From the NCBI GenBank assembly GCA_021813275.1, contig JAKALD010000007.1, positions 1-32,942 of the forward strand: a stretch of 32,942 bases of DNA, written 5' to 3'. The stretch is from Pseudomonadota bacterium. GTDB lineage: Bacteria > Pseudomonadota > Gammaproteobacteria > Burkholderiales > SG8-39. Positions 23,759-31,351 of the stretch are shown piece by piece (position 1 is the first letter of the stretch; each line of letters opens with the position of its first letter). The notes below the pieces were generated by a model. That model made no database searches, was not told where the DNA came from, and was given only the letters and a program-made list of their open reading frames with translations. The position numbers and the translations under genes were made by a program.

Positions 23759-25835
23759 CGCGCCGCTCTCGGCGGCCGAGCTCGAGGAGCGCTTCGAGGA
23801 GCTGATCGGCGCGGTGCTCTCCTCGCGGCGCACCGCGGCCGGAATCGCCCACGAGCTCGCCGCGCGCGGGCGCGCGCTGCAGGACTTCGTGCTGCAGTGG
23901 GCGGCGGTCACCGCGAAATCGAGCCCCGAGCTCGCCTACCAGTTCGCGGCGCTCGCCGCGCGCGCGGTGGCCGAGCTCGGCTTCGCCGGCGCCGAGCGCT
24001 GGCTGCTCGCCGCGATGGAGGTTCACGACCGCGAGGGGCTGTATCGCGCGAGCGCCGAGCTGAAGGACCTCGACGCGTTCGTCGAGCGCAGCCGCGAGCG
24101 CGGCCGCGGCATCGCCTTCGACGAGGTCGCGCCGGTGCTCGAGCTGTTCGTTGCGGGCCTCGCCGGGCGCAGGCTGAGGCTCGAGGCCGCGGAGAGCGCC
24201 TGGACCGACACGGCCACGCTCTATCTGCCCGCGCGCATCGCCCTGTTGCCCAGCCACGCTGACAATTTCCGCCTCTACAAGCTGAGCGCGGCGCTGCTCT
24301 GGGCGCAAACCCGCCACGGCACGTTCAATCTGCCCGAAGCGGCGTATCCGCGCGAGGAGCGGGCGCTCGCGCTTTTCAACGTGCTCGAGGCGCTGCGCCT
24401 CGCGGCGCGCCTGGAGCGCGGGCTGCCCGGTCTTCACCGCGACCTGCAGGCGCTGGCGAGGCCCGCCCTGGGCCCCGAGTGGGCCCAGGCGGCCGGACAG
24501 CTGCGCAGGCCCGGGGCGAGCGCCGCCGACAGCGCCGCGCTTGTCGCGACGCTGCCGCGCTCGGCGCAGCCTCCGGCGTGGCCGTTCCTCGGCATGCTCG
24601 ATCCGGCGTGCGCGGCTGCGGTGCGCGACGAGCGCCTCGCGCGCGAAAAGCGCCTGCTGCGCGCCGCGCTCGCGCGCTTCGAGGAGGAGCTGCGCGGCGC
24701 GCGCGACGAAGGCGCCTCGCCGGCGGCCGGAGAGACGCCGCGCCTGCGGCTCGAGTCCGCCGAAGGCGGCGAGGAGATCGCGGTGACCTTGGGCGGCCAG
24801 CCGGTCGCTCCGCCGCAGGAGCTGAAGAGACTTGCCGAGTCCGTGCTCCAGGACCTGGGGCGGCTGCCCGAGGATCTGCTGCAGCCTGCGGGCGAGGGGC
24901 CCTGCGGCGCGGCTGCGCAGGCCCAGCCCGCCTCCGAGGAGCGCCCGGCGGAAGAGGAAGCCGGCGCGTTGCTCTACGACGAGTGGGATCACCGCCGCAA
25001 GCAGTACCGCAAGGGCTGGTGCGTGCTGCGCGAGCGCGACGTCCACCCGGGCGATCCGGCATTCGTGCCGGCGGCGCGGGCGCGCTATCGGCCGCAGGTG
25101 CGGCAGCTGCGGCGCTCGTTCGAGGCGCTGCGCGGCGAGGACAAGCGCCTGCGCGGCGAGCCGTTCGGCGACGACGTCGATCTCGACGCGCTGGTGCGCG
25201 CGCTCGCGGCGCTGCGCGCCGGCGCCGAGCTCGACGAGCGCGTGTTCGCGCGCCGCGCGCGGCACGAGCGCGACATGGCGGTGCTGTTCATGGTCGACAT
25301 GTCCGGCTCTACCAAGGGCTGGATCAACGACTGCGAGCGCGAAGCGCTGGTGCTGCTCACCGAGGTGCTCGAGGTGCTGGGCGACCGCTACGCGATCTAC
25401 GGTTTTTCGGGCGTGACGCGCAAGCGCTGCGAGGTGTACCGGGTGAAGCGCTTCGACGAGCCTTGCGACGCCTTGGTCGAGCGGCGCATCGCCGGGATCC
25501 AGCCGCTCGACTACACGCGGATGGGGGCGGCGATCCGCCACCTGAGCGCCATCCTCGCGGCGCAGCAGGCGCGCACCCGGCTGCTGGTGACGCTCTCGGA
25601 CGGCAAGCCGGACGACTTCTCCGACGGGTATCGCGGCGAGTACGGCATCGAGGACACGCGCCAGGCGCTCGTCGAGGCGAAACGCGCCGGCATCCACCCG
25701 TTCTGCATCACCATCGATCGCGAGGCGCGCGGCTATCTGCCGCGCATGTACGGCGCTGTCAACTACACCGTGGTCGCCGACGTGGCGCGCCTGCCGCTGA
25801 AGGTCGCCGAGGTGTACCGGCGCCTCACCGCGTAA
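23733..25835 (+). CDS. cbbO: CbbO/NorD-type VWA protein
   Basis: The product is 700 aa. The C-terminal von Willebrand A domain (about 515-700) has the full MIDAS: DMSGS (D522, S524, S526), a Thr in [11 protein letters not shown], and an Asp in [10 protein letters not shown]. Before it come the CbbO/NorD segments [20 protein letters not shown] and [13 protein letters not shown]. The N-terminal 330 residues are Ala/Leu/Arg-rich helices that bind the AAA+ partner in this family, followed by an acidic linker (about 390-410). It is the adaptor that recruits the target to the CbbQ ATPase. The start at ATG 23733 lies inside the end of cbbQ. A long open frame exists on the opposite strand over the same bases but lacks any recognisable motif. 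Confidence 0.9.
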   Translation: MSSSPRSSDAPLSAAELEERFEELIGAVLSSRRTAAGIAHELAARGRALQDFVLQWAAVTAKSSPELAYQFAALAARAVAELGFAGAERWLLAAMEVHDREGLYRASAELKDLDAFVERSRERGRGIAFDEVAPVLELFVAGLAGRRLRLEAAESAWTDTATLYLPARIALLPSHADNFRLYKLSAALLWAQTRHGTFNLPEAAYPREERALALFNVLEALRLAARLERGLPGLHRDLQALARPALGPEWAQAAGQLRRPGASAADSAALVATLPRSAQPPAWPFLGMLDPACAAAVRDERLAREKRLLRAALARFEEELRGARDEGASPAAGETPRLRLESAEGGEEIAVTLGGQPVAPPQELKRLAESVLQDLGRLPEDLLQPAGEGPCGAAAQAQPASEERPAEEEAGALLYDEWDHRRKQYRKGWCVLRERDVHPGDPAFVPAARARYRPQVRQLRRSFEALRGEDKRLRGEPFGDDVDLDALVRALAALRAGAELDERVFARRARHERDMAVLFMVDMSGSTKGWINDCEREALVLLTEVLEVLGDRYAIYGFSGVTRKRCEVYRVKRFDEPCDALVERRIAGIQPLDYTRMGAAIRHLSAILAAQQARTRLLVTLSDGKPDDFSDGYRGEYGIEDTRQALVEAKRAGIHPFCITIDREARGYLPRMYGAVNYTVVADVARLPLKVAEVYRRLTA

Positions 25836-25855
25836 TCGGCGTAACATCGACCGCC

Positions 25856-26044
25856 ATGGGGAAGATCGCCGAGTTCGACGACCTGCTCGAGTGCGTCACC
25901 GCGCTGCTGCGTGCCCAGGCCGACCACGAGAAGGAACGGAAGGGCGTGCACTCGGGCAAGTCGGGGCGCGAGCTGCGCGGCGTGATCGACCGCGACGAGC
26001 TCGACGCGGACGTCGACCCCGAAGAGGACCCGGACGCGCGATGA
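25856..26044 (+). CDS. Small acidic protein downstream of cbbO, unrecognised
   Basis: The product is 62 aa: MGKIAEFDDLLECVTALLRA, then a His/Lys/Glu stretch and a very acidic tail (DELDADVDPEEDPDAR). It has no signal or membrane segment. The start is 20 bases after cbbO, and its TGA overlaps the ATG of the next gene (ATGA), so it belongs to the same operon. Cytoplasmic location and an accessory role in the CbbQO complex are inferred from context only. Confidence 0.72.
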   Translation: MGKIAEFDDLLECVTALLRAQADHEKERKGVHSGKSGRELRGVIDRDELDADVDPEEDPDAR

Positions 26045-26265
26045 CCCTCGACAAGGCGCGCCAGCTGCTCAAGGTGCAGGCCGACTTCGGCGGCTTCTAC
26101 AACGCCAACGGCGCGAAGCTCATCCTCGCGGAGGTGAGCCGCGAGCACGGGCAGGCCGCGGTCGATCAGCTGATCCGCGAGCTCAATCTCGAGCGCGTCT
26201 TCGGATTCGCGCCGGGGATGGTGTTCGACGGCAGCCTGGCGGGCGGCGGCCGGCGACCGACGTAG
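26041..26265 (+). CDS. Small protein at the end of the cbbQO operon, unrecognised
   Basis: The product is 74 aa: MTLDKARQLLKVQADFGGFY, followed by a helical region (AVDQLIRELNLERVFGF) and a Gly/Arg tail. The start overlaps the previous stop (ATGA), so translation is coupled. It contains no cysteines, signal peptide or membrane segment. It is the last gene of the ykgJ-cbbQ-cbbO cluster and converges on the histidine kinase gene with a 36-base gap that holds no clear terminator. I do not recognise the family. Confidence 0.72.
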   Translation: MTLDKARQLLKVQADFGGFYNANGAKLILAEVSREHGQAAVDQLIRELNLERVFGFAPGMVFDGSLAGGGRRPT

Positions 26266-26301
26266 CGACGCGGGAGTGAGAAGCGCCTGACCCCGCGCCC
26301 C

Positions 26302-27723
26302 CTAGGCCTTCGAAGCCTCGGGCGGGCGCGGCAGGACCAGCTCTGCGATCAGACCACGCCCCTCGGGCGCATTGCGCAGCGTGACCTCGCCGCCGTGCCA
26401 GCGGGCAATGTTGCGTGCGATGCTCAACCCGAGGCCCGCGCCGCCGCTGCCCCGGTTGCGCGAGGTCTCGAGCCGGAAGAACGGCTCGAACACGCGCTCG
26501 AGCTCCGCGGCGGGAATGCCGGGGCCCTGGTCGCGCACGCTCACCCGTAGCGTGCGGCCGTCGTCCTCGATCGTGACGTCGGCTCGCTCGCCATAGCGAA
26601 GCGCGTTCTCGATCAGATTGTTGAGGCAGCGCCGCAGCGCCTGGGGGTGCGCGCTGTACGGCACGCGTGCCGTTCCTTGCACGCTCGTATCGTGGCCGCT
26701 CTCGCGCCAGTCCTCGCACAGGCTCTCGATCAGCGCGCGCACGTCGATCGGCTGGCGCCGCGGCTCGTTGCCGAGGCTGCGGAAGAACTCCAGCGTCGCG
26801 CCGACCATCGCCTCCATCTCGTCGAGGTCGCGCACGAACTTGGCGCGCAGCGCGGGGTCGGCCAGCATCTCGGCCCGCAGGCGCATGCGGGTGACCGGCG
26901 TCTTCAGGTCGTGGGAGATGGCGCTGAGCATGCGCGCGCGCTCGACCAGATAGCCGCGCACCTGCGACTGCATGCGGTTGAACGCGTCGATCACGCTTCG
27001 CACCTCGCGCGGACCGCTCGCCCTCAGCGGCGGCCCCTCGGGGTCCGCGCCGAGCGCGTCGGCGGCGCGCGCCAGGCGCGCAAGCGGGAGCGTCATCGTG
27101 CGCACGACGAGCCCCGCCAGCGCGAAGAAGATGAGCAGCGTCAGAAACAGGCGCGGCACGAGCGTCGCGAGGCGCCTGAGCGGCTCCTGTGGAACGCGCG
27201 CGTAGAACACCGCCGTCGTGCCGTCCTGCAGACCGATCTGCGTGACCATCGTGAAGGTATCGGGCAGCAGGAAGTAGAAGTTCCTGGCGAGCCACTGCCC
27301 CAAGCGGGTGCTGGCCTCCGTGTCGCTGGGCGAAGGCCGCACGGAGCGCAGGCGCGCGGTGATCTCCACGTCGGTGCGCCAGGGTGCGCCGAGATCGCGC
27401 TGCACCGTCGTCGCGAACGCGCGCTCGTAGGGGTCGAGCTCTTCCGGACCCTGGGGCACGACGATCGGCTTGGCGCTCAGCACGATGCGCAGGTCGCGGC
27501 TGTTGAATTCCTCCAGCACGTCCCCACGCTCGTCTGTGGGCACCCGGTTGAGCACCTTCGCCGCCTCGGCGATGCGCATCGCGACCTGCTGCGAGGCGAG
27601 GCGGTACACCGAGCTGCCGCGGTCGAGCACGTTGATCAGCACGGTCGCGAACTCCGCGAGCAGCAGCCCGACGCCGAGCACGAGCAGCGTGCGCCCGAAC
27701 AGCGAGGCGGGCACGAGGCGCAT
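26302..27723 (-). CDS. EnvZ-type sensor histidine kinase
   Basis: The product is 473 aa. The first membrane helix is at about 10-32 (LLVLGVGLLLAEFATVLINV), a periplasmic sensor region at about 33-190, the second membrane helix at about 190-208, then a HAMP linker (MTLPLARLARAADALG). The H-box is ISHDLKTPVTRMR with phospho-acceptor H271. The ATPase part has the N-box NLIENALRYG, G1 DQGPGIP, and G2 GGAGLGLSIARN. It phosphorylates the response regulator encoded just upstream; the ATG overlaps that gene's stop (TGATG), so the pair is co-translated. The sensor domain shows no known ligand motif. The family resembles EnvZ/RstB; the stimulus is unknown. Confidence 0.93.
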   Translation of the reverse strand: MRLVPASLFGRTLLVLGVGLLLAEFATVLINVLDRGSSVYRLASQQVAMRIAEAAKVLNRVPTDERGDVLEEFNSRDLRIVLSAKPIVVPQGPEELDPYERAFATTVQRDLGAPWRTDVEITARLRSVRPSPSDTEASTRLGQWLARNFYFLLPDTFTMVTQIGLQDGTTAVFYARVPQEPLRRLATLVPRLFLTLLIFFALAGLVVRTMTLPLARLARAADALGADPEGPPLRASGPREVRSVIDAFNRMQSQVRGYLVERARMLSAISHDLKTPVTRMRLRAEMLADPALRAKFVRDLDEMEAMVGATLEFFRSLGNEPRRQPIDVRALIESLCEDWRESGHDTSVQGTARVPYSAHPQALRRCLNNLIENALRYGERADVTIEDDGRTLRVSVRDQGPGIPAAELERVFEPFFRLETSRNRGSGGAGLGLSIARNIARWHGGEVTLRNAPEGRGLIAELVLPRPPEASKA

Positions 27724-28439
27724 CAGGCGAGCCGCTCGACCGTCGCAGCGAGTACGTAGCCACCGTTGCGCACCGTCTTGATGATGCGCGGCTCGCGCGC
27801 GTCGTCCCGCAGGCGCTGGCGCAGGCGGCTCACCTGGACGTCGATGCTGCGGTCGAACGGGGTGGCCTCGCGACCGAGCGTGAGGTCCATCAGCTGGTTG
27901 CGGTCGAGCACCCGGTTCGGGTGCTCGAGGAATACCGACAGGAGCCGATACTCGGTCCCGCTCAGGGACACGATCACCCCGTCGGGAGCGACCAGATGCC
28001 GCGCAGCCACGTCCAGCACCCATCCGGCGAAGCGCAGGCGCTGCGGTCCGTTGCGCTCCCGCGGCAGCGCGCGTGCGCGGCGCAGGATGCCCTTCATCCG
28101 CGCCAGCAGCTCGCGCGGATTGAACGGCTTGGCCAGGTAATCGTCGGCGCCCATCTCGATGCCGATGATGCGGTCGAGCTCCTCGCCGCGCGCCGTGAGC
28201 ATGATCACCGGCGTATCCGAGCGCGCGCGCAGGTCGCGGCACAAAGCGAGGCCGTCCTCACCCGGCAGCATCACGTCGAGCACTATGATGTCGGGCCGGC
28301 TCGCCTCGAGCGCCTGGCGCATTTCGCGCCCGTCGCGCGCGAGCGACACGCGGTAGCCGTTCTGGCCCAGGTACTCGGCCAGCAGGCTGCGGATCTCGGC
28401 GTCGTCATCGACGACCAGCACGTGGTCCTGGCGCTCCAT
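27723..28439 (-). CDS. OmpR-family response regulator
   Basis: The product is 238 aa from ATG 28439 (MERQDHVLVVDDDAEIRSLL). A longer frame to 28562 adds 41 residues that precede the receiver fold and run through the promoter-like element. The receiver domain has acidic D11-D12, phospho-acceptor D55 (IIVLDVMLPGEDG) and the Lys of LAKPFNPREL. The winged-helix domain ends with SIDVQVSRLRQRLRDD and IIKTVRNGGYVLA. It is the DNA-binding partner of the downstream kinase. There is no Shine-Dalgarno before the ATG, and an extended -10 element sits 8 bases upstream, suggesting a leaderless message. Divergent small exported-protein genes at 28663 and 28986 are possible targets. Confidence 0.93.
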   Translation of the reverse strand: MERQDHVLVVDDDAEIRSLLAEYLGQNGYRVSLARDGREMRQALEASRPDIIVLDVMLPGEDGLALCRDLRARSDTPVIMLTARGEELDRIIGIEMGADDYLAKPFNPRELLARMKGILRRARALPRERNGPQRLRFAGWVLDVAARHLVAPDGVIVSLSGTEYRLLSVFLEHPNRVLDRNQLMDLTLGREATPFDRSIDVQVSRLRQRLRDDAREPRIIKTVRNGGYVLAATVERLA

Positions 28440-28447
28440 CGCGCGTG

Positions 28448-28456
28448 TATATAGCA
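28448..28456 (-). promoter_or_regulatory. Extended -10 promoter of the two-component operon (possibly leaderless)
   Basis: The minus strand reads TGCTATATA, an extended -10 (TGnTATAAT-like). No -35 is visible at the normal distance. Only 8 bases separate it from ATG 28439, so transcription would begin at or next to the start codon. Confidence 0.5.
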
Positions 28457-28485
28457 CCCGGCCGGGGAGCGCGCCACGCGGCCGT

Positions 28486-28532
28486 GTAACGCCATGTTGC
28501 AGGCGGGCGCGGCGATACACGGCGTTACGCCA
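28486..28532. repeat. GTWACGCCA direct repeats, also pairing as an inverted repeat
   Basis: GTAACGCCA (28486-28494) and GTTACGCCA (28524-28532) are 38 bases apart in the region between the response regulator and the lipoprotein gene. GTAACGCC and GGCGTTAC also form a perfect 8-bp inverted repeat. It may be a regulator site, possibly autoregulatory; unproven. Confidence 0.35.
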
Positions 28533-28662
28533 GCGGCCGTCGGCGAAATGCAAGGCGCGCAAACGGAAATGTTGCGCTTACAGCCGGAGCGTCCAATCGA
28601 CCCCCAGACGCAGCCTGTCGGCCGCGTCGAGCCGAACGCCAAATTCTCCAAGGAGTGCAACG

Positions 28663-28926
28663 ATGAATCTTCGATTGATCACGGCCGCGCTGATCGCGGT
28701 CGGGCTCGCCGCTTGCGGTGCGGAAAACGAGCCGGAAAGCAAGGCGCCCGAAGCCCCCGCCAGCGCCGCCCCGGCGCAGCCGGCCCAGCCGCCGGCGCAG
28801 GCCGAGGTACCGCCCGCCGCGCAGCTGGCGCCGGCTCAGCCCGCCGCGCAGGAAGAAAAGAAGGACATCGAGGAAGCGAAGGACGCCTCTGAGCAGAAAA
28901 CCGGCGACGAGAAGAAGTCCGACTGA
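28663..28926 (+). CDS. Small Ala/Pro/Glu-rich lipoprotein
   Basis: The product is 87 aa. The ATG follows CCAAGGAG. The lipobox is LAAC (Cys19) after a hydrophobic signal (LITAALIAVGLAAC). The mature part is low-complexity: Ala/Pro repeats (PASAAPAQPAQPPAQAEVP) and then a Lys/Glu/Asp tail (EEKKDIEEAKDASEQK), probably an extended tether in the periplasm or at the outer membrane. It lies divergent from the two-component system and 59 bases before another small exported protein, so both may be regulated together. The function is unknown. Confidence 0.8.
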   Translation: MNLRLITAALIAVGLAACGAENEPESKAPEAPASAAPAQPAQPPAQAEVPPAAQLAPAQPAAQEEKKDIEEAKDASEQKTGDEKKSD

Positions 28927-28985
28927 GCGGACGGTCTCGCTGCCGCCATCCCCGTAGTTGAACCACAGACCTGAAAGGAGACTCC

Positions 28986-29159
28986 ATGAAAGCGATATTT
29001 AGCGTCCTGTTTGCTGGTCTATTCCTCGTCGCGACCGCCTCGGCGTTCGCAGCCGAGCCGGTGAAGACCGACCGGGGTCAGATCGTGGCCGACCAGGACT
29101 CGAGCGGCAGCCAGGATTCGGCCAGCCAGGGCAGCGACCGGCAGAAATCCAACGACTGA
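28986..29159 (+). CDS. Very small secreted protein, Ser/Gln/Asp-rich
   Basis: The product is 57 aa. ATG 28986 has AAAGGAGA 5-6 bases upstream. A clear Sec signal (MKAIFSVLFAGLFLVATASA, cleavage expected after AFA) leaves about 34 residues: AEPVKTDRGQIVADQDSSGS, then QDSASQGSDRQKSND. The mature peptide is polar, has no Cys, and looks disordered. It probably shares a transcript with the preceding lipoprotein and is followed by a hairpin terminator. I do not recognise it; a periplasmic stress or signal peptide would fit its size and neighbours but is a guess. Confidence 0.72.
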   Translation: MKAIFSVLFAGLFLVATASAFAAEPVKTDRGQIVADQDSSGSQDSASQGSDRQKSND

Positions 29160-29182
29160 TCGCAGCGCGGCTCGAGAAGCAG

Positions 29183-29205
29183 AACGGGGGCATCTGCCCC
29201 CGTTT
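29183..29205 (+). terminator. Hairpin terminator after the small exported-protein genes
   Basis: AACGGGGGCA and TGCCCCCGTT form a 10-bp perfect inverted repeat with only two bases between, so the real loop is ATCT or larger. TTTG follows on the plus strand, a short U-tract. It lies 23 bases after the stop at 29159. Confidence 0.7.
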
Positions 29206-29270
29206 GCTGTCGTGGACCGGCGGCGCCTCGGCTATGATGCGTGCGACGTCAGGTCAGCGAGGACGATGCG

Positions 29271-29894
29271 GTGAGCGACGCACTGACATACCTGGTGAAG
29301 GCGCGGCCCGAGGCGATGGGCCATTATTTCCGCTTCCTCAAGCAGGCGGGCAGCAAGCTCGATCCCAAGACGCGCTCGCTCATCTCGGTGATCACCAAGG
29401 TGCACGCGCAGACCGAGCGCGGGCTCAAGCAGTACGTCAAGCGCGCGCTCGCCGACGGCGCGAGCCGCGACGAGATCCTCGATGCGATGCTGATGGCGTT
29501 CCCGGCGCTCGGCCTGTCGAAAATCGTCTGGGCGGTGGATGTGCTGCTCGCCTCGGGCCTGCCGGAGTTCCGCCTTGAGGAGCCGGCGGCCGCGCGATGG
29601 CATCGGGTGGGCGCGCTCGAAGCGTTCCCCGAAGGCGCAGCCGCGCGCGTCGCGTGCGACGGCAGGACGGTCTTCGTGCACCGTTCGAACGGTGGCGTTT
29701 CCGTCTACGACAGCCGCTGCCCGCACGAGGGCACGGACATCCCGCTCCAGGCGATCGAGGGGGGCGAGCTGCACTGCCCCAAGCACGACTGGCGCTTCGA
29801 TCTCGCGAGCGGGCGCTGCGTCGCGAAGGGCGACCGGCCGCTCAAGCGCTACCCGAGTCGCGCCGAAGCCGGCGTGCTGTACGCCGAATGGTGA
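29271..29894 (+). CDS. Carboxymuconolactone decarboxylase-like / Rieske [2Fe-2S] fusion protein
   Basis: The product is 207 aa from GTG 29271, preceded by GCGAGG; a GTG at 29241 in frame adds 10 residues. Residues about 1-95 resemble the AhpD/CMD helical fold (SLISVITKVHAQTERGLKQY, GASRDEILDAMLMAFPALG), but where AhpD has CxxC and His there are Thr, Gly and Tyr, so no thiol peroxidase activity is expected. Residues about 105-207 are a Rieske domain with CPHEG and CPKHDW, the two Cys and two His ligands of a [2Fe-2S] cluster, of the soluble ferredoxin type. It is probably a cytoplasmic electron carrier or redox partner. It ends 4 bases from the TauD-like gene, tail to tail, next to the dsr region. 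The acceptor and pathway are unknown. Confidence 0.85.
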   Translation: MSDALTYLVKARPEAMGHYFRFLKQAGSKLDPKTRSLISVITKVHAQTERGLKQYVKRALADGASRDEILDAMLMAFPALGLSKIVWAVDVLLASGLPEFRLEEPAAARWHRVGALEAFPEGAAARVACDGRTVFVHRSNGGVSVYDSRCPHEGTDIPLQAIEGGELHCPKHDWRFDLASGRCVAKGDRPLKRYPSRAEAGVLYAEW

Positions 29895-29898
29895 CCTT

Positions 29899-30774
29899 TC
29901 AGACTTCGGCGATCCGATCGTAGGAGCGCACGCGGTACAGCAGCCGGTGCTGCTCGGGCGCATCGCGGAAGGCGCTGCGCGCGTGCAGCACGTTGTTGCA
30001 CACGATCCCCATCCCCGGCGCGAGCCGCAGCCGCAAGATCCAGGGCGACGCATCCTGCAGCACGTGCTCGAGCGCCGCGCGCGCGGTGCTCGTCGCGCGA
30101 TCGTCCTTCCAGGCAATGTTCACGCCGCGCGCGGTGTAGCGCATGTGGAGCTTCCCGTCCCCGGGATCGACGCTGAACACCGGGCCGGTCCCGGCTGCGC
30201 GCGCCACGGCCTCGCCTTCCAGCCGCGGCGGGATGATAAGCGCGTCGGGCGCGGAGAGCGCGCGGATCAAATCGGGGTCCTCGTCGCGCAGCAGGATATA
30301 GGCGACCTCATGGTCGAGCAGCGCGCTCTCGCCGCCCTCGAGCGCGTCCCGCACGCAATGCAGCGTCATCGCGCGAATGCGCCGGACGGCGGGATTGTAG
30401 TAGCCGTCGGTGTGCCAGCCGATCGCACGGTCGGTGTAGGGAATGAACTCGCCGCGCCGGCCGCCTCCGGGCGTGATCGCGGAGACCCCGTCGTCCTCGG
30501 CGAAATGGTGGCGATCGAGCCGCGCGAGACCGAGCTGTGCGGCCAGCATCCGCGCCGCGTCCTGGCGCGCCGCGGCGCGCGGCGGGCAGGCGTACACGGC
30601 GAAGTTGCTTTGCGAGCAGCGCGTAAGGAGTGCCGCGCGCTCGGGCGCGCTCAGGGCGTGCGGATCCGCGATTTCGACGAGCTGCGCCTCGAGCTGCGCC
30701 CGGTTGCGCTCGAGCTTTTGCGCGCGCCAGGCGCGGTAGGCGCGCGCGTCCTCGAGGTCGAACGGGCCCGGCAC
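29899..30774 (-). CDS. TauD/TfdA-like Fe(II)/2-oxoglutarate dioxygenase
   Basis: The product is 291 aa from a GTG start. The iron facial triad is H121 and D123 (WHTDGYY) and H264 (NNVLHARSAF), with the 2-oxoglutarate Arg in RLLYRVR (277-281). DALEGGESALLDHEVAYILL is also family-typical. Such enzymes hydroxylate substrates such as taurine or aryloxyacetates; the substrate here is not evident. It starts 4 bases after the 189-aa gene, as last member of an operon that begins with an 80-aa protein and tandem TusA and diverges from dsrA. The setting suggests work on an organosulfur compound or a role linked to sulfur carriers, but this is inference. Confidence 0.86.
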   Translation of the reverse strand: MPGPFDLEDARAYRAWRAQKLERNRAQLEAQLVEIADPHALSAPERAALLTRCSQSNFAVYACPPRAAARQDAARMLAAQLGLARLDRHHFAEDDGVSAITPGGGRRGEFIPYTDRAIGWHTDGYYNPAVRRIRAMTLHCVRDALEGGESALLDHEVAYILLRDEDPDLIRALSAPDALIIPPRLEGEAVARAAGTGPVFSVDPGDGKLHMRYTARGVNIAWKDDRATSTARAALEHVLQDASPWILRLRLAPGMGIVCNNVLHARSAFRDAPEQHRLLYRVRSYDRIAEV

Positions 30775-30778
30775 CGCG

Positions 30779-31348
30779 TCAGCGCGCCGCGGCGCGCGGC
30801 CGGAGCAGGCCGTCGAGGGCCTTGTTCAGGGCGCCGAGCAGCTCCGGCATCTCGACGTCCATGACCTGGTCCATGATCCAGTGCTGGTCGTCGCGCTCCA
30901 TGACTTCGCGGACCTCGGCCGCGAGGTAGCGCAGCGCCGGGAAGCTCGCGCCGGACTCGGGCAGCTCGAACTCGGCGTAATCCTCCGCGCGCCGGTTGAG
31001 CAGCGCGATGAACTCGCCGCGAATGTCGCCCTCGCCGGGATCGCCGAGCGCGCGCACGTTCTCCGCCATGATCTCGCCGAGGCGCGCGCCGATCGCCTGC
31101 ACGAGCGCCGCGCGCTCGCTCTCAGGCCAGCGTGCGTACGCCCTGCGATCGCACAGGTGCAGGCCGAAGGCGAGCACCTCGGCCAGGATGCGAAAGCCGC
31201 GCGCCGGGGTGACGATGTCGTAGCCCGCGCGCGAGAGGTCGTCGACGAGCTTGTCGGAGAGCCGCCACAGCGTCGCCGCGAGCACGCTCGCGGCCTCTTC
31301 GGGCGCGCGCGCATCCTGCTTGCGGAACCAGACGGTCTTGACGCGCAC
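30779..31348 (-). CDS. Unrecognised 189-aa protein of the tandem-TusA operon
   Basis: The product is 189 aa. GTG 31348 follows AGGGGG; it starts 3 bases after the tandem TusA stop and ends 4 bases before the dioxygenase, so translation is coupled. The sequence is almost all helical, with VLAATLWRLSDKLVDDLSRA, FGLHLCDRRAYARWPESERA and an acidic C-terminal region (REVMERDDQHWIMDQVMDVE). One Cys is present, with no known cofactor motif, signal peptide or membrane helix. I do not recognise a family. Its fixed position between a sulfur carrier and a dioxygenase suggests a cytoplasmic partner protein. Confidence 0.78.
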   Translation of the reverse strand: MRVKTVWFRKQDARAPEEAASVLAATLWRLSDKLVDDLSRAGYDIVTPARGFRILAEVLAFGLHLCDRRAYARWPESERAALVQAIGARLGEIMAENVRALGDPGEGDIRGEFIALLNRRAEDYAEFELPESGASFPALRYLAAEVREVMERDDQHWIMDQVMDVEMPELLGALNKALDGLLRPRAAAR

Positions 31349-31351
31349 CTT

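Noticed and set aside
23742-25847. A 701-codon open frame antisense to cbbO
   Set aside because: High G+C makes long antisense frames common. The sense strand has MIDAS and CbbO motifs and operon overlaps; the antisense product is Arg/His/Gln-rich without motifs.
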